NCBI RefSeq assembly: GCF_000686805.1
Contig: NZ_JMLP01000011.1
Span: 248,001 to 312,000 of the forward strand
Direction: 5' to 3'
From: Bacillus sp. UNC41MFS5
Lineage (GTDB): Bacteria > Bacillota > Bacilli > Bacillales_B > DSM-18226
Length of the DNA stretch: 64,000 bases
This document shows, piece after piece, positions 45,860 to 54,456 of the stretch. Each line of letters starts with the position of its first letter. The stretch's first letter is position 1. Position numbers and translations under genes: made by a program. A model generated the notes under the pieces. It made no database searches and was not told where the DNA came from. It was given only the letters and a program-made list of their open reading frames with translations.

Positions 45860-46639
45860 CTATCTCGTCGCATTAGGTAGCATATCCCGCCCCTTTTTAA
45901 TAAAGACAAATGATAATAGCCCGATGATTGCCATATATAATTCAATGACCCATAAGTTTTTAAGATGTCCTGTTTGGAAGAATACGAGTGGGAAGTCAAT
46001 CGCCGCGTGAACGAGGATCGCATAGATTACATAGGAAAATTTCTTTTTCACGACTGCTAGTAATACCAATAAACTAAAAGCGATTTGCAGGAATACAGCA
46101 AAAAACCGCTCCAAACTGCCTAATAAATAAAAGGAAACCCCTTGATTTAATAGTGATTCTTTCATCCCTGCCAACTGATCAGCTGGAATACTCCCTGCTA
46201 AGGATGACTCAAATGTTCCCGAATTAATCATAAAAGCGAAGATCATGTTTGGCACAACCGTCATCAGCACCAACAAAACCGCTTCAATACCGCCCCAGCC
46301 GATTCCAAACGAGATTCCTCCTTTGTAATCATGGAATTTTTTCAGGAGCCAAATAAATAATAGAAACCGTCCCAGCTCTTCAAATAAGCCTGCTGCCATG
46401 CCGCCGTATAATCCAAATAACCAGGGGTGGTCTGCATAATTCGGAAAGTTTGTGATGACAACTACGTGCAATATTTTTTCTAAAATCTGTGTTATGACAA
46501 CAAACCCAATAGCGCCAATGACCACCGGCTTTACAGCAATTCCCGTTTTCTTTCGATATACCAAAATCAATCCTACAAATAAACTAATTGAAACCACAAT
46601 CGGAACAAACATCGAAATAATCGTTGCCGTACTTACCAT
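45860..46639 (-). CDS. YhfC family intramembrane metalloprotease
   Basis: 259 residues, about seven TM segments. It belongs to the YhfC branch of CPBP-like membrane proteases: FEELGRFLLF holds the glutamate pair, WGGIEA a further Glu and HAAIDFPLVF the His. Targets are unknown. RBS GGGGAG; an inverted repeat resembling a Fur box lies 34-63 bases upstream, so iron control is possible. Confidence 0.8.
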   Translation of the reverse strand: MVSTATIISMFVPIVVSISLFVGLILVYRKKTGIAVKPVVIGAIGFVVITQILEKILHVVVITNFPNYADHPWLFGLYGGMAAGLFEELGRFLLFIWLLKKFHDYKGGISFGIGWGGIEAVLLVLMTVVPNMIFAFMINSGTFESSLAGSIPADQLAGMKESLLNQGVSFYLLGSLERFFAVFLQIAFSLLVLLAVVKKKFSYVIYAILVHAAIDFPLVFFQTGHLKNLWVIELYMAIIGLLSFVFIKKGRDMLPNATR

Positions 46640-46672
46640 TCCAATCTCCCCTTTTTTGTATCCGTTAAGTTA

Positions 46673-46702
46673 ATTATTATCATTCTTAATAATGATAATA
46701 AT
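46673..46702. promoter_or_regulatory. Inverted repeat resembling a Fur box
   Basis: ATTATTATCATT and AATGATAATAAT (perfect 12-bp arms, 6-base spacer) contain the TGATAAT half-sites of Fur-type operators and lie between the yhfC-like start and the CNT operon terminator. The 6-base spacer is not the classical 7-1-7 spacing. It could also be a hairpin. Confidence 0.45.
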
Positions 46703-46773
46703 TTGAATGTAAATTACTGTCAATGGTTTTTCAAAAAAATCTCCTTTAGTAATAATTTATTTATTAACACAAA

Positions 46774-46829
46774 AAATCCCCTTTATCACGTTTGTTTCCA
46801 TTAAGGAAATAAAGTAATAAAGAGGATTT
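46774..46829 (-). terminator. Terminator of the AmiS-CNT operon
   Basis: AAATCCCCTTTAT and ATAAAGAGGATTT pair with one mismatch around a loop with a second small stem, and a T-run follows on the minus strand. Confidence 0.75.
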
Positions 46830-46849
46830 GAACAATCCTAATGAAATGA

Positions 46850-48025
46850 TTATAGGAACAACCCTACAATAGTTCCAGTTAAGACTGATCCCATTGTTGC
46901 TACTAATAAAACCTTTAAACCAACCTTAGCTAATTCACTTGCTTTTTCATTATTGATAGCCTGTACAGTTCCTAAGATAATTCCAATCGAAGAGAAATTA
47001 GCGAAGGATACTAAGAATGATGATACGATACCTACCGTCTTATGAGACATATGAGGGATCATTTTCATGAAGTCTAACATAGCAACGAATTCGTTTGCAG
47101 CTACCTTAGTACCCATGACTGAGCCAGCTCTAACAATCTCATTTGAAGGAATACCCATAATCCAAGCGATGGGAGCGAATACATATCCAAGTACGCCAGT
47201 AAAAGAAATACCGAAGATGGAAGTGAAAATCCAGTTAACAGCCGCGATCAATCCTACATAAGTGATAAGCATAGCGCCTACGATTAAGGCCGTCTTCCCG
47301 CCAAGCAATGTCCAGTTGCCGATTGCTTCGAAAAGAGATTTCTCAGGAATCATTCCCTTAATATCGATTACTTCATCTTCTTCTTTACGAACAGGACATA
47401 CGATTGTTGATAGGATAAGTCCAGAGAATACGTTAATTGGTAACGCAACCAATACATACTCCGGTGGAATCATTTGCATGTAAGCACCTAGGATTGAACA
47501 ACTTACCGCAACAAGAGAAGAAGTAACAACAACAAACAAGCGGTTTCCAGAAAGATTAGGTATGAATGACTTAACAGAAAGGATAGCAGACGTATCACCA
47601 AATACCATAGAATTCACCGCAACAAATGATTCCACTTTTGGAAGACCTGTTATTTTACTTACCGCACCGCCAATGTATTTAATAGCCAATGGCAATATTC
47701 TTGAATAAGTTAAGATACCGAGAATAGCTGTTACGAATACAATCATCATTAGAACATTTACAAAGAATAAATTCTTTCCTGCAAGGTCACCGAATACGAA
47801 TGAAATCCCGTCATTCCCGAAAGAAAGAACTTTGTTAAAGCCATCTACGATCTTGTGCAGTACTTTTTGACCGATTGAAGTATTAAGCATAAACCAAGCG
47901 ATTAACAACTGAACGACTGCCATGATACCAACTGCACGAAAGTTAATGTTTTTCTTATCGTTTGACATTAACCATGCAATAACTATTAGAGCAAGGATTC
48001 CAACAATCCCGATTAAAATTGACAT
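46850..48025 (-). CDS. nupC: Concentrative nucleoside transporter (NupC/CNT)
   Basis: 391 residues, about ten TM segments, with CNT signatures: VESFVAVNSMVFGDTSAILSVK (parts), PSNEIVRAGSVMGTKVAANEFVA (parts), and SFANFSSIGIILG. It imports nucleosides with protons or sodium. Lies one base after the AmiS/UreI gene and is certainly co-transcribed with it. Exact specificity (pyrimidine or purine nucleosides) cannot be read from the sequence; the symbol is by family. Confidence 0.88.
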   Translation of the reverse strand: MSILIGIVGILALIVIAWLMSNDKKNINFRAVGIMAVVQLLIAWFMLNTSIGQKVLHKIVDGFNKVLSFGNDGISFVFGDLAGKNLFFVNVLMMIVFVTAILGILTYSRILPLAIKYIGGAVSKITGLPKVESFVAVNSMVFGDTSAILSVKSFIPNLSGNRLFVVVTSSLVAVSCSILGAYMQMIPPEYVLVALPINVFSGLILSTIVCPVRKEEDEVIDIKGMIPEKSLFEAIGNWTLLGGKTALIVGAMLITYVGLIAAVNWIFTSIFGISFTGVLGYVFAPIAWIMGIPSNEIVRAGSVMGTKVAANEFVAMLDFMKMIPHMSHKTVGIVSSFLVSFANFSSIGIILGTVQAINNEKASELAKVGLKVLLVATMGSVLTGTIVGLFL

Positions 48026-48026
48026 A

Positions 48027-48665
48027 TTATTTTACCTCCAAAGCATTGATTACTTGAAAACTTGTCTCTTTTTTATATGAAAGCTTTACGCTGAAAAAAC
48101 TTATAATAAAATAGACGATAGCTAGAATTAACACATAGGTCCAGATTTGATTAACAATTGGTTCATTCCAGACACCTAAAAAATAAAGAAGCGCTGGTAT
48201 AGTCAACGTTACCCATGACTGAACAAATGCAACCAATCCAATATAATGGTCAATTTTCTTATGAAGAGCATTTGATAAAAAGAACAGAAACCATAAGAAT
48301 GCCCACATGGCCCATGTTAGTGCATTGACCACATTATGAAAGTGAATAATCGATGTTAAGGTATAAATCACCCCAATAATAGCAACCCATAGACTAAACC
48401 AACCAAGCCCGCTCCCATCAAGCCCCTTCCATAAGGTGGAACCCACATATAAATAAGTTAACCCAAATAAGAAAATAGATGCATAATTATAAAGGTCCCA
48501 ATGGTCTTGGCCCGAAATAACGATTAAATAACATGGGATAATTATTTGAAGGGTTCCTACAAAAATATTAAAGATACCCACACTTTTTCCATCTGCTTTT
48601 CCTAATAGCATCAGACTGTTTAGGAATAAAACTGCACCTGATAGAAATAAACCAACATTACTCAT
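48027..48665 (-). CDS. AmiS/UreI family urea or amide channel
   Basis: 212 residues, six or seven TM segments: VGLFLSGAVLFLNSLMLLGK and LTYLYVGSTLW match AmiS/UreI proteins, which pass urea or short amides. The ATG at 48665 has no ribosome binding site of its own: the strong AAGGAGGGG at 48700-48708 serves an 11-codon leader whose stop overlaps this start. Nucleoside transport and urea/amide movement in one operon suggests purine or pyrimidine catabolism products as the link. Confidence 0.85.
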   Translation of the reverse strand: MSNVGLFLSGAVLFLNSLMLLGKADGKSVGIFNIFVGTLQIIIPCYLIVISGQDHWDLYNYASIFLFGLTYLYVGSTLWKGLDGSGLGWFSLWVAIIGVIYTLTSIIHFHNVVNALTWAMWAFLWFLFFLSNALHKKIDHYIGLVAFVQSWVTLTIPALLYFLGVWNEPIVNQIWTYVLILAIVYFIISFFSVKLSYKKETSFQVINALEVK

Positions 48666-48693
48666 ATAAATTGCTGTGAAAAGTATTTTTCAC
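48658..48693 (-). CDS. 11-residue leader peptide before AmiS/UreI
   Basis: GTG 48693 starts a short frame encoding MKNTFHSNLYE, with stop TAA (48658-48660) 8 bases inside the AmiS/UreI gene. AAGGAGGGG lies 6 nt upstream of the GTG, ideal spacing, whereas the channel gene lacks an RBS. A hairpin GTGAAAA/TTTTCAC (48676-48693) covers the leader start. Translation coupling or a regulatory leader is inferred. Confidence 0.6.
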   Translation of the reverse strand: MKNTFHSNLYE

Positions 48694-49150
48694 AACATTC
48701 CCCTCCTTAATCTAATCACTGCATTTTCTTCTCTCGTTTTCTAAAACGACTGATTCTCCGTGAGCGCTTTCATTAATCTAAAATTACTTTTCTAATATAA
48801 CATACATCCTGAACAAATGTTAAAACATAATTGAACAAAATGTAAATTTATTATTTTCCATTTTTCTTAAAAATGCCCAATATTATATATTCCCTATAAT
48901 TTTTGCGAATTAATTCTAAAAATTGAAACTTTGTAAAAAACAATTTGGAAAAATGTAAAAAAATAAACGTCGGTTTACTTAGTTTAAATGAGAAGGAAGT
49001 TCAGTCACTTCATGTGATTTTGAAGGTTGATTTCAAAGTAATCTGATAAAATGTAAAAGAAGATGGTAAATAAAGGTGTTAAAATAATGTAGTAAGAAGG
49101 ACCTAGATCAGATTTATCCTAAAATAATTTGAATTTTCGTAGGTGATCAA

Positions 49151-49411
49151 ATGAAAATTTCAATCGAAGAAATAAACAAAGAACTAGCAGAAGAAATCCT
49201 CATTAGGTGCCATGAGGTAGATGATGAAATACACGAAATCGTAAACAAGTTGAAAATCGGGGACCTGATTGTACTAGGATACCAAAATGATAGAGTTCAC
49301 CGTATTAATCTTAGTGATATTTATTATTTCGAGGCAGTTGACGGAAAGGTTTTTAGTTACTGCAAGGATATAAAGGGCGTCAGCAAGTTCACTTTAGAAG
49401 AGACATATTGA
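49151..49411 (+). CDS. Truncated LytTR-type DNA-binding protein
   Basis: 86 residues. The N-terminal part (EIHEIVNKLKIGDLIVLGYQNDRVHRINLSDIYYFEAVDGKVFSYCKD by parts) is the usual start of a stand-alone LytTR transcription factor of about 145 residues. After YCKD it ends abruptly with IKGVSKFTLEETY and a stop, so the second half of the DNA-binding domain is missing. The tail resembles that of the remnant ending at 52583. It has AGGTGA before the ATG. Probably non-functional or a DNA-binding-deficient form. Confidence 0.6.
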   Translation: MKISIEEINKELAEEILIRCHEVDDEIHEIVNKLKIGDLIVLGYQNDRVHRINLSDIYYFEAVDGKVFSYCKDIKGVSKFTLEETY

Positions 49412-49524
49412 TTTTTATCTAGTTGAAAAAAAGACATAGGTATTGAACAAAGGTCCTGCCATAACTTGCACTTTGTCGTCGTTATTAATGTTTCGACTAC
49501 CACAAACAAATAAATAATTCGATT

Positions 49525-49570
49525 AAAGGCTGAGATATACATATAAAAACTGTATATCATTCAGCCTTTT
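49525..49570 (+). terminator. Terminator-like hairpin after the LytTR fragment
   Basis: AAAGGCTGAGATATAC and GTATATCATTCAGCCTTTT pair with small mismatches. It is the same hairpin type as 52590-52634. No other feature was seen between 49412 and 49715. Confidence 0.75.
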
Positions 49571-49715
49571 CTATTTTTACCTATACTGGAAAAATCCTTC
49601 TATTTAAACATCATGATTTTCTAGAAAAAAAGACATCCTAAAGATGACAGCGATGTATCTAAATTCCAGATTGTTATGAATACTACTCCACCTAAGATTG
49701 AAGGGAGATTAAGTT

Positions 49716-50381
49716 GTGAAACTGTATCAAGTCAGAAAAGGCCAATTTGTTTACTATAACAATGAGTTACACAAGGTGTATGGAGTAAAACCAATGTATA
49801 AACTCTCTATTCATCTTATTAAGTTGAGGGATTTAACTCAGCATATAACAAATGCAGCGAGTGTGGAAAAATACATTCCAAGGGAAAATGACAGCTTTAT
49901 TTATAATCATAAGGTATATACGCTTAGGAATAATCAAAAACCAGTAGCGGGAGATTTGATTTTCATTAACAATCCGGCCCCCGATACCCTGGATCACTAT
50001 TCCTTAAATGAAATTGAAGTGGTTGAAACGGTTGATAAAAAAGGGGTCATTACAAGCGATTTGGATGGTATCAAGCATACCGAATATTTATTGATGGTAC
50101 CTGGCCGTGCTCCTGACAGTCATCCTATCGATTATAAAGACATGATAAATATGGAAGAAAACCTTGATGATGATGGGCCGCAAATTGTTCATCCGTACGG
50201 CGAGTTATCCACGCAGTTGGGAGACATTTTTAAAAAGAAAGATAGTGATGTGTTAATAGAAGCGATGGTAGTTGCCATTAAAGGACAAACTATTTATCTT
50301 GGAGGCGAATTAGAGGTGCCGCATGAAGAGTTGATGGATACGGATAAGTGGGAATTTCAATACAATCCGTTTAATAACTAG
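49716..50381 (+). CDS. Unknown protein upstream of the BCCT transporter
   Basis: 221 residues, soluble, no signal peptide; begins MKLYQVRKGQFVYYNNELHK. Beta-rich with repeated short motifs such as GQFVYYNNELHKVY, NDSFIYNHKVYTL and GQTIYLGGEL, suggesting small barrel repeats. I do not recognise a named family. GTG start with GAAGGGAG. It lies 33 bases before the BCCT gene and is likely co-transcribed, so a role in osmotic response is possible but unproven. Confidence 0.65.
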   Translation: MKLYQVRKGQFVYYNNELHKVYGVKPMYKLSIHLIKLRDLTQHITNAASVEKYIPRENDSFIYNHKVYTLRNNQKPVAGDLIFINNPAPDTLDHYSLNEIEVVETVDKKGVITSDLDGIKHTEYLLMVPGRAPDSHPIDYKDMINMEENLDDDGPQIVHPYGELSTQLGDIFKKKDSDVLIEAMVVAIKGQTIYLGGELEVPHEELMDTDKWEFQYNPFNN

Positions 50382-50414
50382 CATTAGTATTTTTCTAGTA
50401 CCCAGGAGGTTTCC

Positions 50415-51938
50415 ATGGATAAAATTAAAGAAAATAGTGTATTTATTATCTCTCTATTACTGACCCTCATATTTATTGTCTGGGGCGTTTTTTTTACAAA
50501 CAATCTTACCAAAGTCACCAACGCCGTTTATAATGGCTCCATTGATTACCTTGGTTGGGTTTATCTCGGTACTACTCTATTTTTCGTCTTTTTTTCGATA
50601 TACTTATTGTTCTCAAAATACGGAAATATCCGACTCGGCAGGAAGAATGACACTCCTGATTTCTCTACTGCTTCCTGGCTGGCCATGCTGTTTGGTGCTG
50701 GTATGGGTGTCGGGATTGTGTACTGGAGCGTCGCCGAACCGGTAACCCATTATACAGCCCCTCCGTACGGAAAAGCTTATACCATTGATGCAGCCAACAC
50801 CGCAATGAAATACACGTTTTTCCATTGGGGCCTGCACCCATGGGCAATCTACACTGTTATTGGGTTAGCCCTTGCTTTTTTTCAATATAATAAACGGCTT
50901 CCTGCATCTATCAGTTCAGCGTTTTATCCCATTTTGGGCGACAGGATTCATGGGCCAATTGGCAAAACAATCGATATCCTGTCCATCTTTGCAACAGTCT
51001 TTGGTATTGCCACCTCTTTGGGGCTTGGGGCCATGCAGGTTACTGCAGGTATGCATGACATTTTTGGCATTCCTAATACGCTATTTATCCAGCTGATTGT
51101 CATTTTAGTTGCAACAATACTTTTTATTATTTCTCTTAATACAGGGCTGGAAAGAGGAATAAAGTACTTATCCAATGCAGCAATCATTTTTTCAGTGGCA
51201 ATCCTTGTACTAATTATGATTGTCGGTCCGGCGTTAACCGTTATTAAAGTGTTTTTCAATACAATGGGACTGTATTTAAGTGACTTTTTACATATGAGTT
51301 TACGGTTAAGCCCTTTTGGAAAGGGTGAGAAATGGATTGCTTCATGGACCTTGTTTTACTGGGCTTGGTGGATTGCCTGGGCGCCATTCGTCGGCATGTT
51401 CATTGCTCGGGTTTCAAGAGGGAGGACAATAAAGGAGTTTGTGGTTGGTGTATTGATTGTTCCCACACTTGGAACCTGTCTTTGGATGTCCGTGTTTGGC
51501 GGCTCAGCACTTGACCTTGTTCAGGTTCCCGGAAACCGTGATTTAGCAAAACATATCGCCGAAAATATAAACTTGTCTATATTTATATTCTTCGACCACC
51601 TTCCATTAAGCACCTTGTTAAGCATTTTAGGTTTTGCCGTGGTAGCTATTTATTATATAACTGTTGCCGATACCGCCACCTTTGTATTAGGAATGCTAAG
51701 TGAAGGCGGAACGTTTAATCCTTCTAACAAAATAAAGATGACATGGGGTGTCATCCAATCTGCTTTATCTGCTGTTTTGCTGATCGCCGGTGGTTTGGAG
51801 GTATTGCAGACTGCTTCCATCGCAGCCGCACTCCCATTTGCCTTTATCATGCTCGCCATGTGCTACTCATTGCTAACAGGCTTAAAAAATGAAGCTGAAT
51901 TACAAAGAGGCAATAAGAGAAACACGCAACATTATTAA
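50415..51938 (+). CDS. BCCT family glycine betaine/choline transporter (OpuD-like)
   Basis: 507 residues with 12 TM segments and the family motifs GAGMGVGIVYWSVAEP and TLFYWAWWIAWAPFVGMFIARVSRGRT (by parts), where the aromatic residues form the substrate cage. It imports compatible solutes with sodium or protons. The RBS is CAGGAGG. A strong terminator follows. Confidence 0.92.
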   Translation: MDKIKENSVFIISLLLTLIFIVWGVFFTNNLTKVTNAVYNGSIDYLGWVYLGTTLFFVFFSIYLLFSKYGNIRLGRKNDTPDFSTASWLAMLFGAGMGVGIVYWSVAEPVTHYTAPPYGKAYTIDAANTAMKYTFFHWGLHPWAIYTVIGLALAFFQYNKRLPASISSAFYPILGDRIHGPIGKTIDILSIFATVFGIATSLGLGAMQVTAGMHDIFGIPNTLFIQLIVILVATILFIISLNTGLERGIKYLSNAAIIFSVAILVLIMIVGPALTVIKVFFNTMGLYLSDFLHMSLRLSPFGKGEKWIASWTLFYWAWWIAWAPFVGMFIARVSRGRTIKEFVVGVLIVPTLGTCLWMSVFGGSALDLVQVPGNRDLAKHIAENINLSIFIFFDHLPLSTLLSILGFAVVAIYYITVADTATFVLGMLSEGGTFNPSNKIKMTWGVIQSALSAVLLIAGGLEVLQTASIAAALPFAFIMLAMCYSLLTGLKNEAELQRGNKRNTQHY

Positions 51939-51948
51939 TGATTAATAA

Positions 51949-51987
51949 AAAACCTTCCTGATTGTGTCATTGATTTGGAAGGTTTTT
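51949..51987 (+). terminator. Terminator of the BCCT gene
   Basis: AAAACCTTCC and GGAAGGTTTT form a perfect 10-bp stem followed by a T-run. Confidence 0.92.
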
Positions 51988-52039
51988 GTGTAACATTATT
52001 ACCTAAAGAACGAAAGTAATTGTTTAAAATAGTTAATCC

Positions 52040-52440
52040 CTTTTACTTATGATATGGTTCAACGTAATGCATCAAAATGAGGTCTTTTGCTAAAATCAAA
52101 GCAACCTTCAAATATTCAAAAACCCGTCCCATCTCACTTCCTTTTAAATAAGAATTCTTGTCCTTAATTAAGTAACCAGCGAAAGTAAAATAAGCGGAAT
52201 TTTTCCGGTTAAATGCAGAATGGAGCTCGTTTCGGGATAAATAAAGGGAGTTTTTCCGCTTATGCAAAGCAAAATCCCCCATTTTCACATTTTTCGAGTA
52301 AATAGGCGGAATTTCTCCGTCTATTTTAGCTATTTTTAATGATATTTACTAATTAAGCGGAATTTTTCCGTTTATATATCTGATCGGGTGCTTAACATGA
52401 TCCCCCAACCGATAAGAGCGGATCCTCTTGCTGTTTTCCC
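52040..52440. repeat. Dispersed intergenic repeat, copy B (inverse of copy A)
   Basis: Four CGGA-type hairpin units lie at 52194-52208, 52246-52259, 52305-52321 and 52357-52371. The sequences at 52055-52085, 52255-52321 and 52381-52430 match the reverse complement of copy A (44.26-44.54 kb). The first 15 bases of the TTATGATATGGTTCA box (52047-52061) recur at 63409-63423. Confidence 0.75.
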
Positions 52441-52583
52441 CTATTCTTGCAAATATTCTGCAAGGCGGAAAAGCAGACATTGATCCATATTACGCTATTG
52501 AAACTGAAAATGACCTAATTCTGAAATTTTTTGATTATGAATTAAAGGGCATTGGCCATTTCACTCCCGAGGAGGCATATTGA
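52416..52583 (+). pseudogene. C-terminal gene remnant after repeat copy B
   Basis: An open frame without a good start codon encodes ILQGGKADIDPYYAIETEN and DLILKFFDYELKGIGHFTPE, ending EEAY and a stop at 52583. It looks coding and is cut on its left side by repeat copy B. The family is not recognised. Its last residues (KG..HFT.EEAY) and following hairpin match the end of the LytTR fragment at 49411. Confidence 0.5.
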
Positions 52584-52589
52584 TGATGA

Positions 52590-52634
52590 AAGGCTGAACC
52601 ATATACATATATAAATGGTATATGGTTCAGCCTT
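52590..52634 (+). terminator. Terminator-like hairpin
   Basis: AAGGCTGAACCATATAC and GTATATGGTTCAGCCTT pair perfectly over 17 bp just after the remnant's stop. Confidence 0.8.
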
Positions 52635-52677
52635 ATCTATTTTAGCTAGCTATTTTTTATTAATAAAATTAATTAAT

Positions 52678-53769
52678 TTAAGTGGTTGTTAATTTGGCAT
52701 AGATGACAAAGAACAGGGCTAATTCCCCTATGACCACAATATTTGGAACTACTACTATTAAATTAATAATAAAAAAGACTACTAAAATCCCCAAAAATAA
52801 CCCTAAATGATAAATTTTCAATCTGTGGTGCTTATGTCTATATTGGTGGAAAACAAAAGTAGTTGACAAGAAATAGAGCAAAACAGAGCAAAAAACGAAA
52901 TACAGAATAAATGAATAATGAACTTCATGTAAAAACAATAGTCTAATCGATGCTGCAATCATGCTCAAAGACATTAAAATAAACAGGTGACCGTAAATAA
53001 TGGTTTGTCCGATCGTTTGTAACGATTTGTCAACTTTCTTCTCCACATTATCGAAATACTGCCACCACATCGATATTATTAGGATAAATGATATGGCCGA
53101 AAAGCCTATTGAATTCCAATTTCCTTGTTTAGGTTGAATTACCGCAAGGGTGCTGACAAGTGCTTCACCAAAAAGAATAATGGTAAAAAGACCAAATCGC
53201 TCTAATAAGTGGGCCGTATTTGTGGGTACCTTAACTAAATACTTTCGTCCAGATATTGGAACCATCATATCGATAATGATACCCGCATATAACACAGCAT
53301 AACGAAGCCAAGAATCAAAAAGGAGAGAGAGTAGTGATATAATGATTCCAATCCAAAAATACCTTCCCAAATATCGGGCTGCTATTTTTCGAAATCCCTC
53401 TTCTATACGCTGGACAATAAGATATTGGGTCGCTGTCACTGCTCTTAAGCCAATATAACCAATTAAAAAAGAAAGATAATATTGATCAAAATCAACTGAT
53501 AAGCTTGATGTCATAATTAGGACAAAGAACATCTGTACAATCAAAAATAGTCTCTGATGAAATAAATCTTGTCCAAACCGGTTTACAAACAAGGTTTGCC
53601 CTACCCAAGCCCACCAGATAGGAATAAAAATTAACACAAACTTAAATAAAAACTCCGTATGGATATACCCATCTTCAACATGGAGTAAAACATGGGTTGC
53701 AGCCGCAACAGCCGCCACAAATAACAAATCATAAAAAAGCTCTAACCACGTAACCTTCTTTTCTTCCAT
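52678..53769 (-). CDS. ltrA: Low temperature requirement protein A (LtrA) family
   Basis: 363 residues, about ten TM segments, with the LtrA start VTWLELFYDLLFVAAVA and HLLERFGLFTIILFGEAL. The LtrA family was named from a Listeria cold-growth mutant; the molecular function is unknown. ATG 53769 with GGAAGGAG; the extension to 53811 is unlikely. Confidence 0.88.
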   Translation of the reverse strand: MEEKKVTWLELFYDLLFVAAVAAATHVLLHVEDGYIHTEFLFKFVLIFIPIWWAWVGQTLFVNRFGQDLFHQRLFLIVQMFFVLIMTSSLSVDFDQYYLSFLIGYIGLRAVTATQYLIVQRIEEGFRKIAARYLGRYFWIGIIISLLSLLFDSWLRYAVLYAGIIIDMMVPISGRKYLVKVPTNTAHLLERFGLFTIILFGEALVSTLAVIQPKQGNWNSIGFSAISFILIISMWWQYFDNVEKKVDKSLQTIGQTIIYGHLFILMSLSMIAASIRLLFLHEVHYSFILYFVFCSVLLYFLSTTFVFHQYRHKHHRLKIYHLGLFLGILVVFFIINLIVVVPNIVVIGELALFFVIYAKLTTT

Positions 53770-53986
53770 GTTGTACTCCTTCCTGTCCCATAATAGATTT
53801 AAATTTCTCAAAAAAATCTATGTTCTTCATATCCTATTGGCATTGTAACGAATAAAGACGATCATATTTATAAATTCAATGAGATTTAATTATTTCCTCT
53901 TAAAAATTAAAAGAGGCCCTTCCATTATAAAAATAGCCCCTAACTTTTATAGGTTCGGAGCTATGTATAACAGCATGAAATTAAAT

Positions 53987-54289
53987 TCAACGTATCCCCA
54001 CAAATCGTTTATGCTCCTTAATCACCAACTGAATAAATTTTTCCCTCTCCCATTCACTACTTTTAAGAATCTTAACATTTTCAGGCTTTTTCAAAAAACG
54101 TTTTACTTTGTTGTTGTGCCAAATGATGTAATTGTATCGAACATCTTTATCCAAATCGGCAAACCATTCTTCTTCCTTTAATTCATTGATGTTTTTTTCA
54201 AGCTTTGACTTCGGAGTAGGAATCACTGCCTCTATTAGACCGCCAATCAAATCACCAATTAAATCAACTATAAAATCAGCTATCAACAT
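53987..54289 (-). CDS. Hypothetical protein with a hydrophobic N-terminus
   Basis: 100 residues. An N-terminal glycine-spaced hydrophobic helix (MLIADFIVDLIGDLIGGLIEAV) is followed by a charged helical domain rich in Lys, Glu and Trp (EEEWFADLDKDVRYNYIIWHNN by parts). It may associate with the membrane. AAGGAG lies 8 nt before ATG 54289. No family recognised. Between LtrA and the MFS gene on its own transcript. Confidence 0.6.
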   Translation of the reverse strand: MLIADFIVDLIGDLIGGLIEAVIPTPKSKLEKNINELKEEEWFADLDKDVRYNYIIWHNNKVKRFLKKPENVKILKSSEWEREKFIQLVIKEHKRFVGIR

Positions 54290-54456
54290 TCCCACTACTC
54301 CTTGTCATGAAGAAGAATTCGTATAGCAATTAAATAATAGTACTCTAATGATCGAAAGTAAATATTTATACGGAACAGCTTGCATCCTTGGAAGGTTTTT
54401 CATTCTTTTTGTAGAATCATTAAACTCCGGGTGTTATTGAAAGGGGGAATTGTGGA

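Noticed and set aside
48760..48860. TnrA/GlnR box upstream of the AmiS-CNT operon
   Set aside because: Several TGT...ACA-like pieces occur in this AT-rich DNA, but none fits the 17-base TGTNAN7TNACA pattern.
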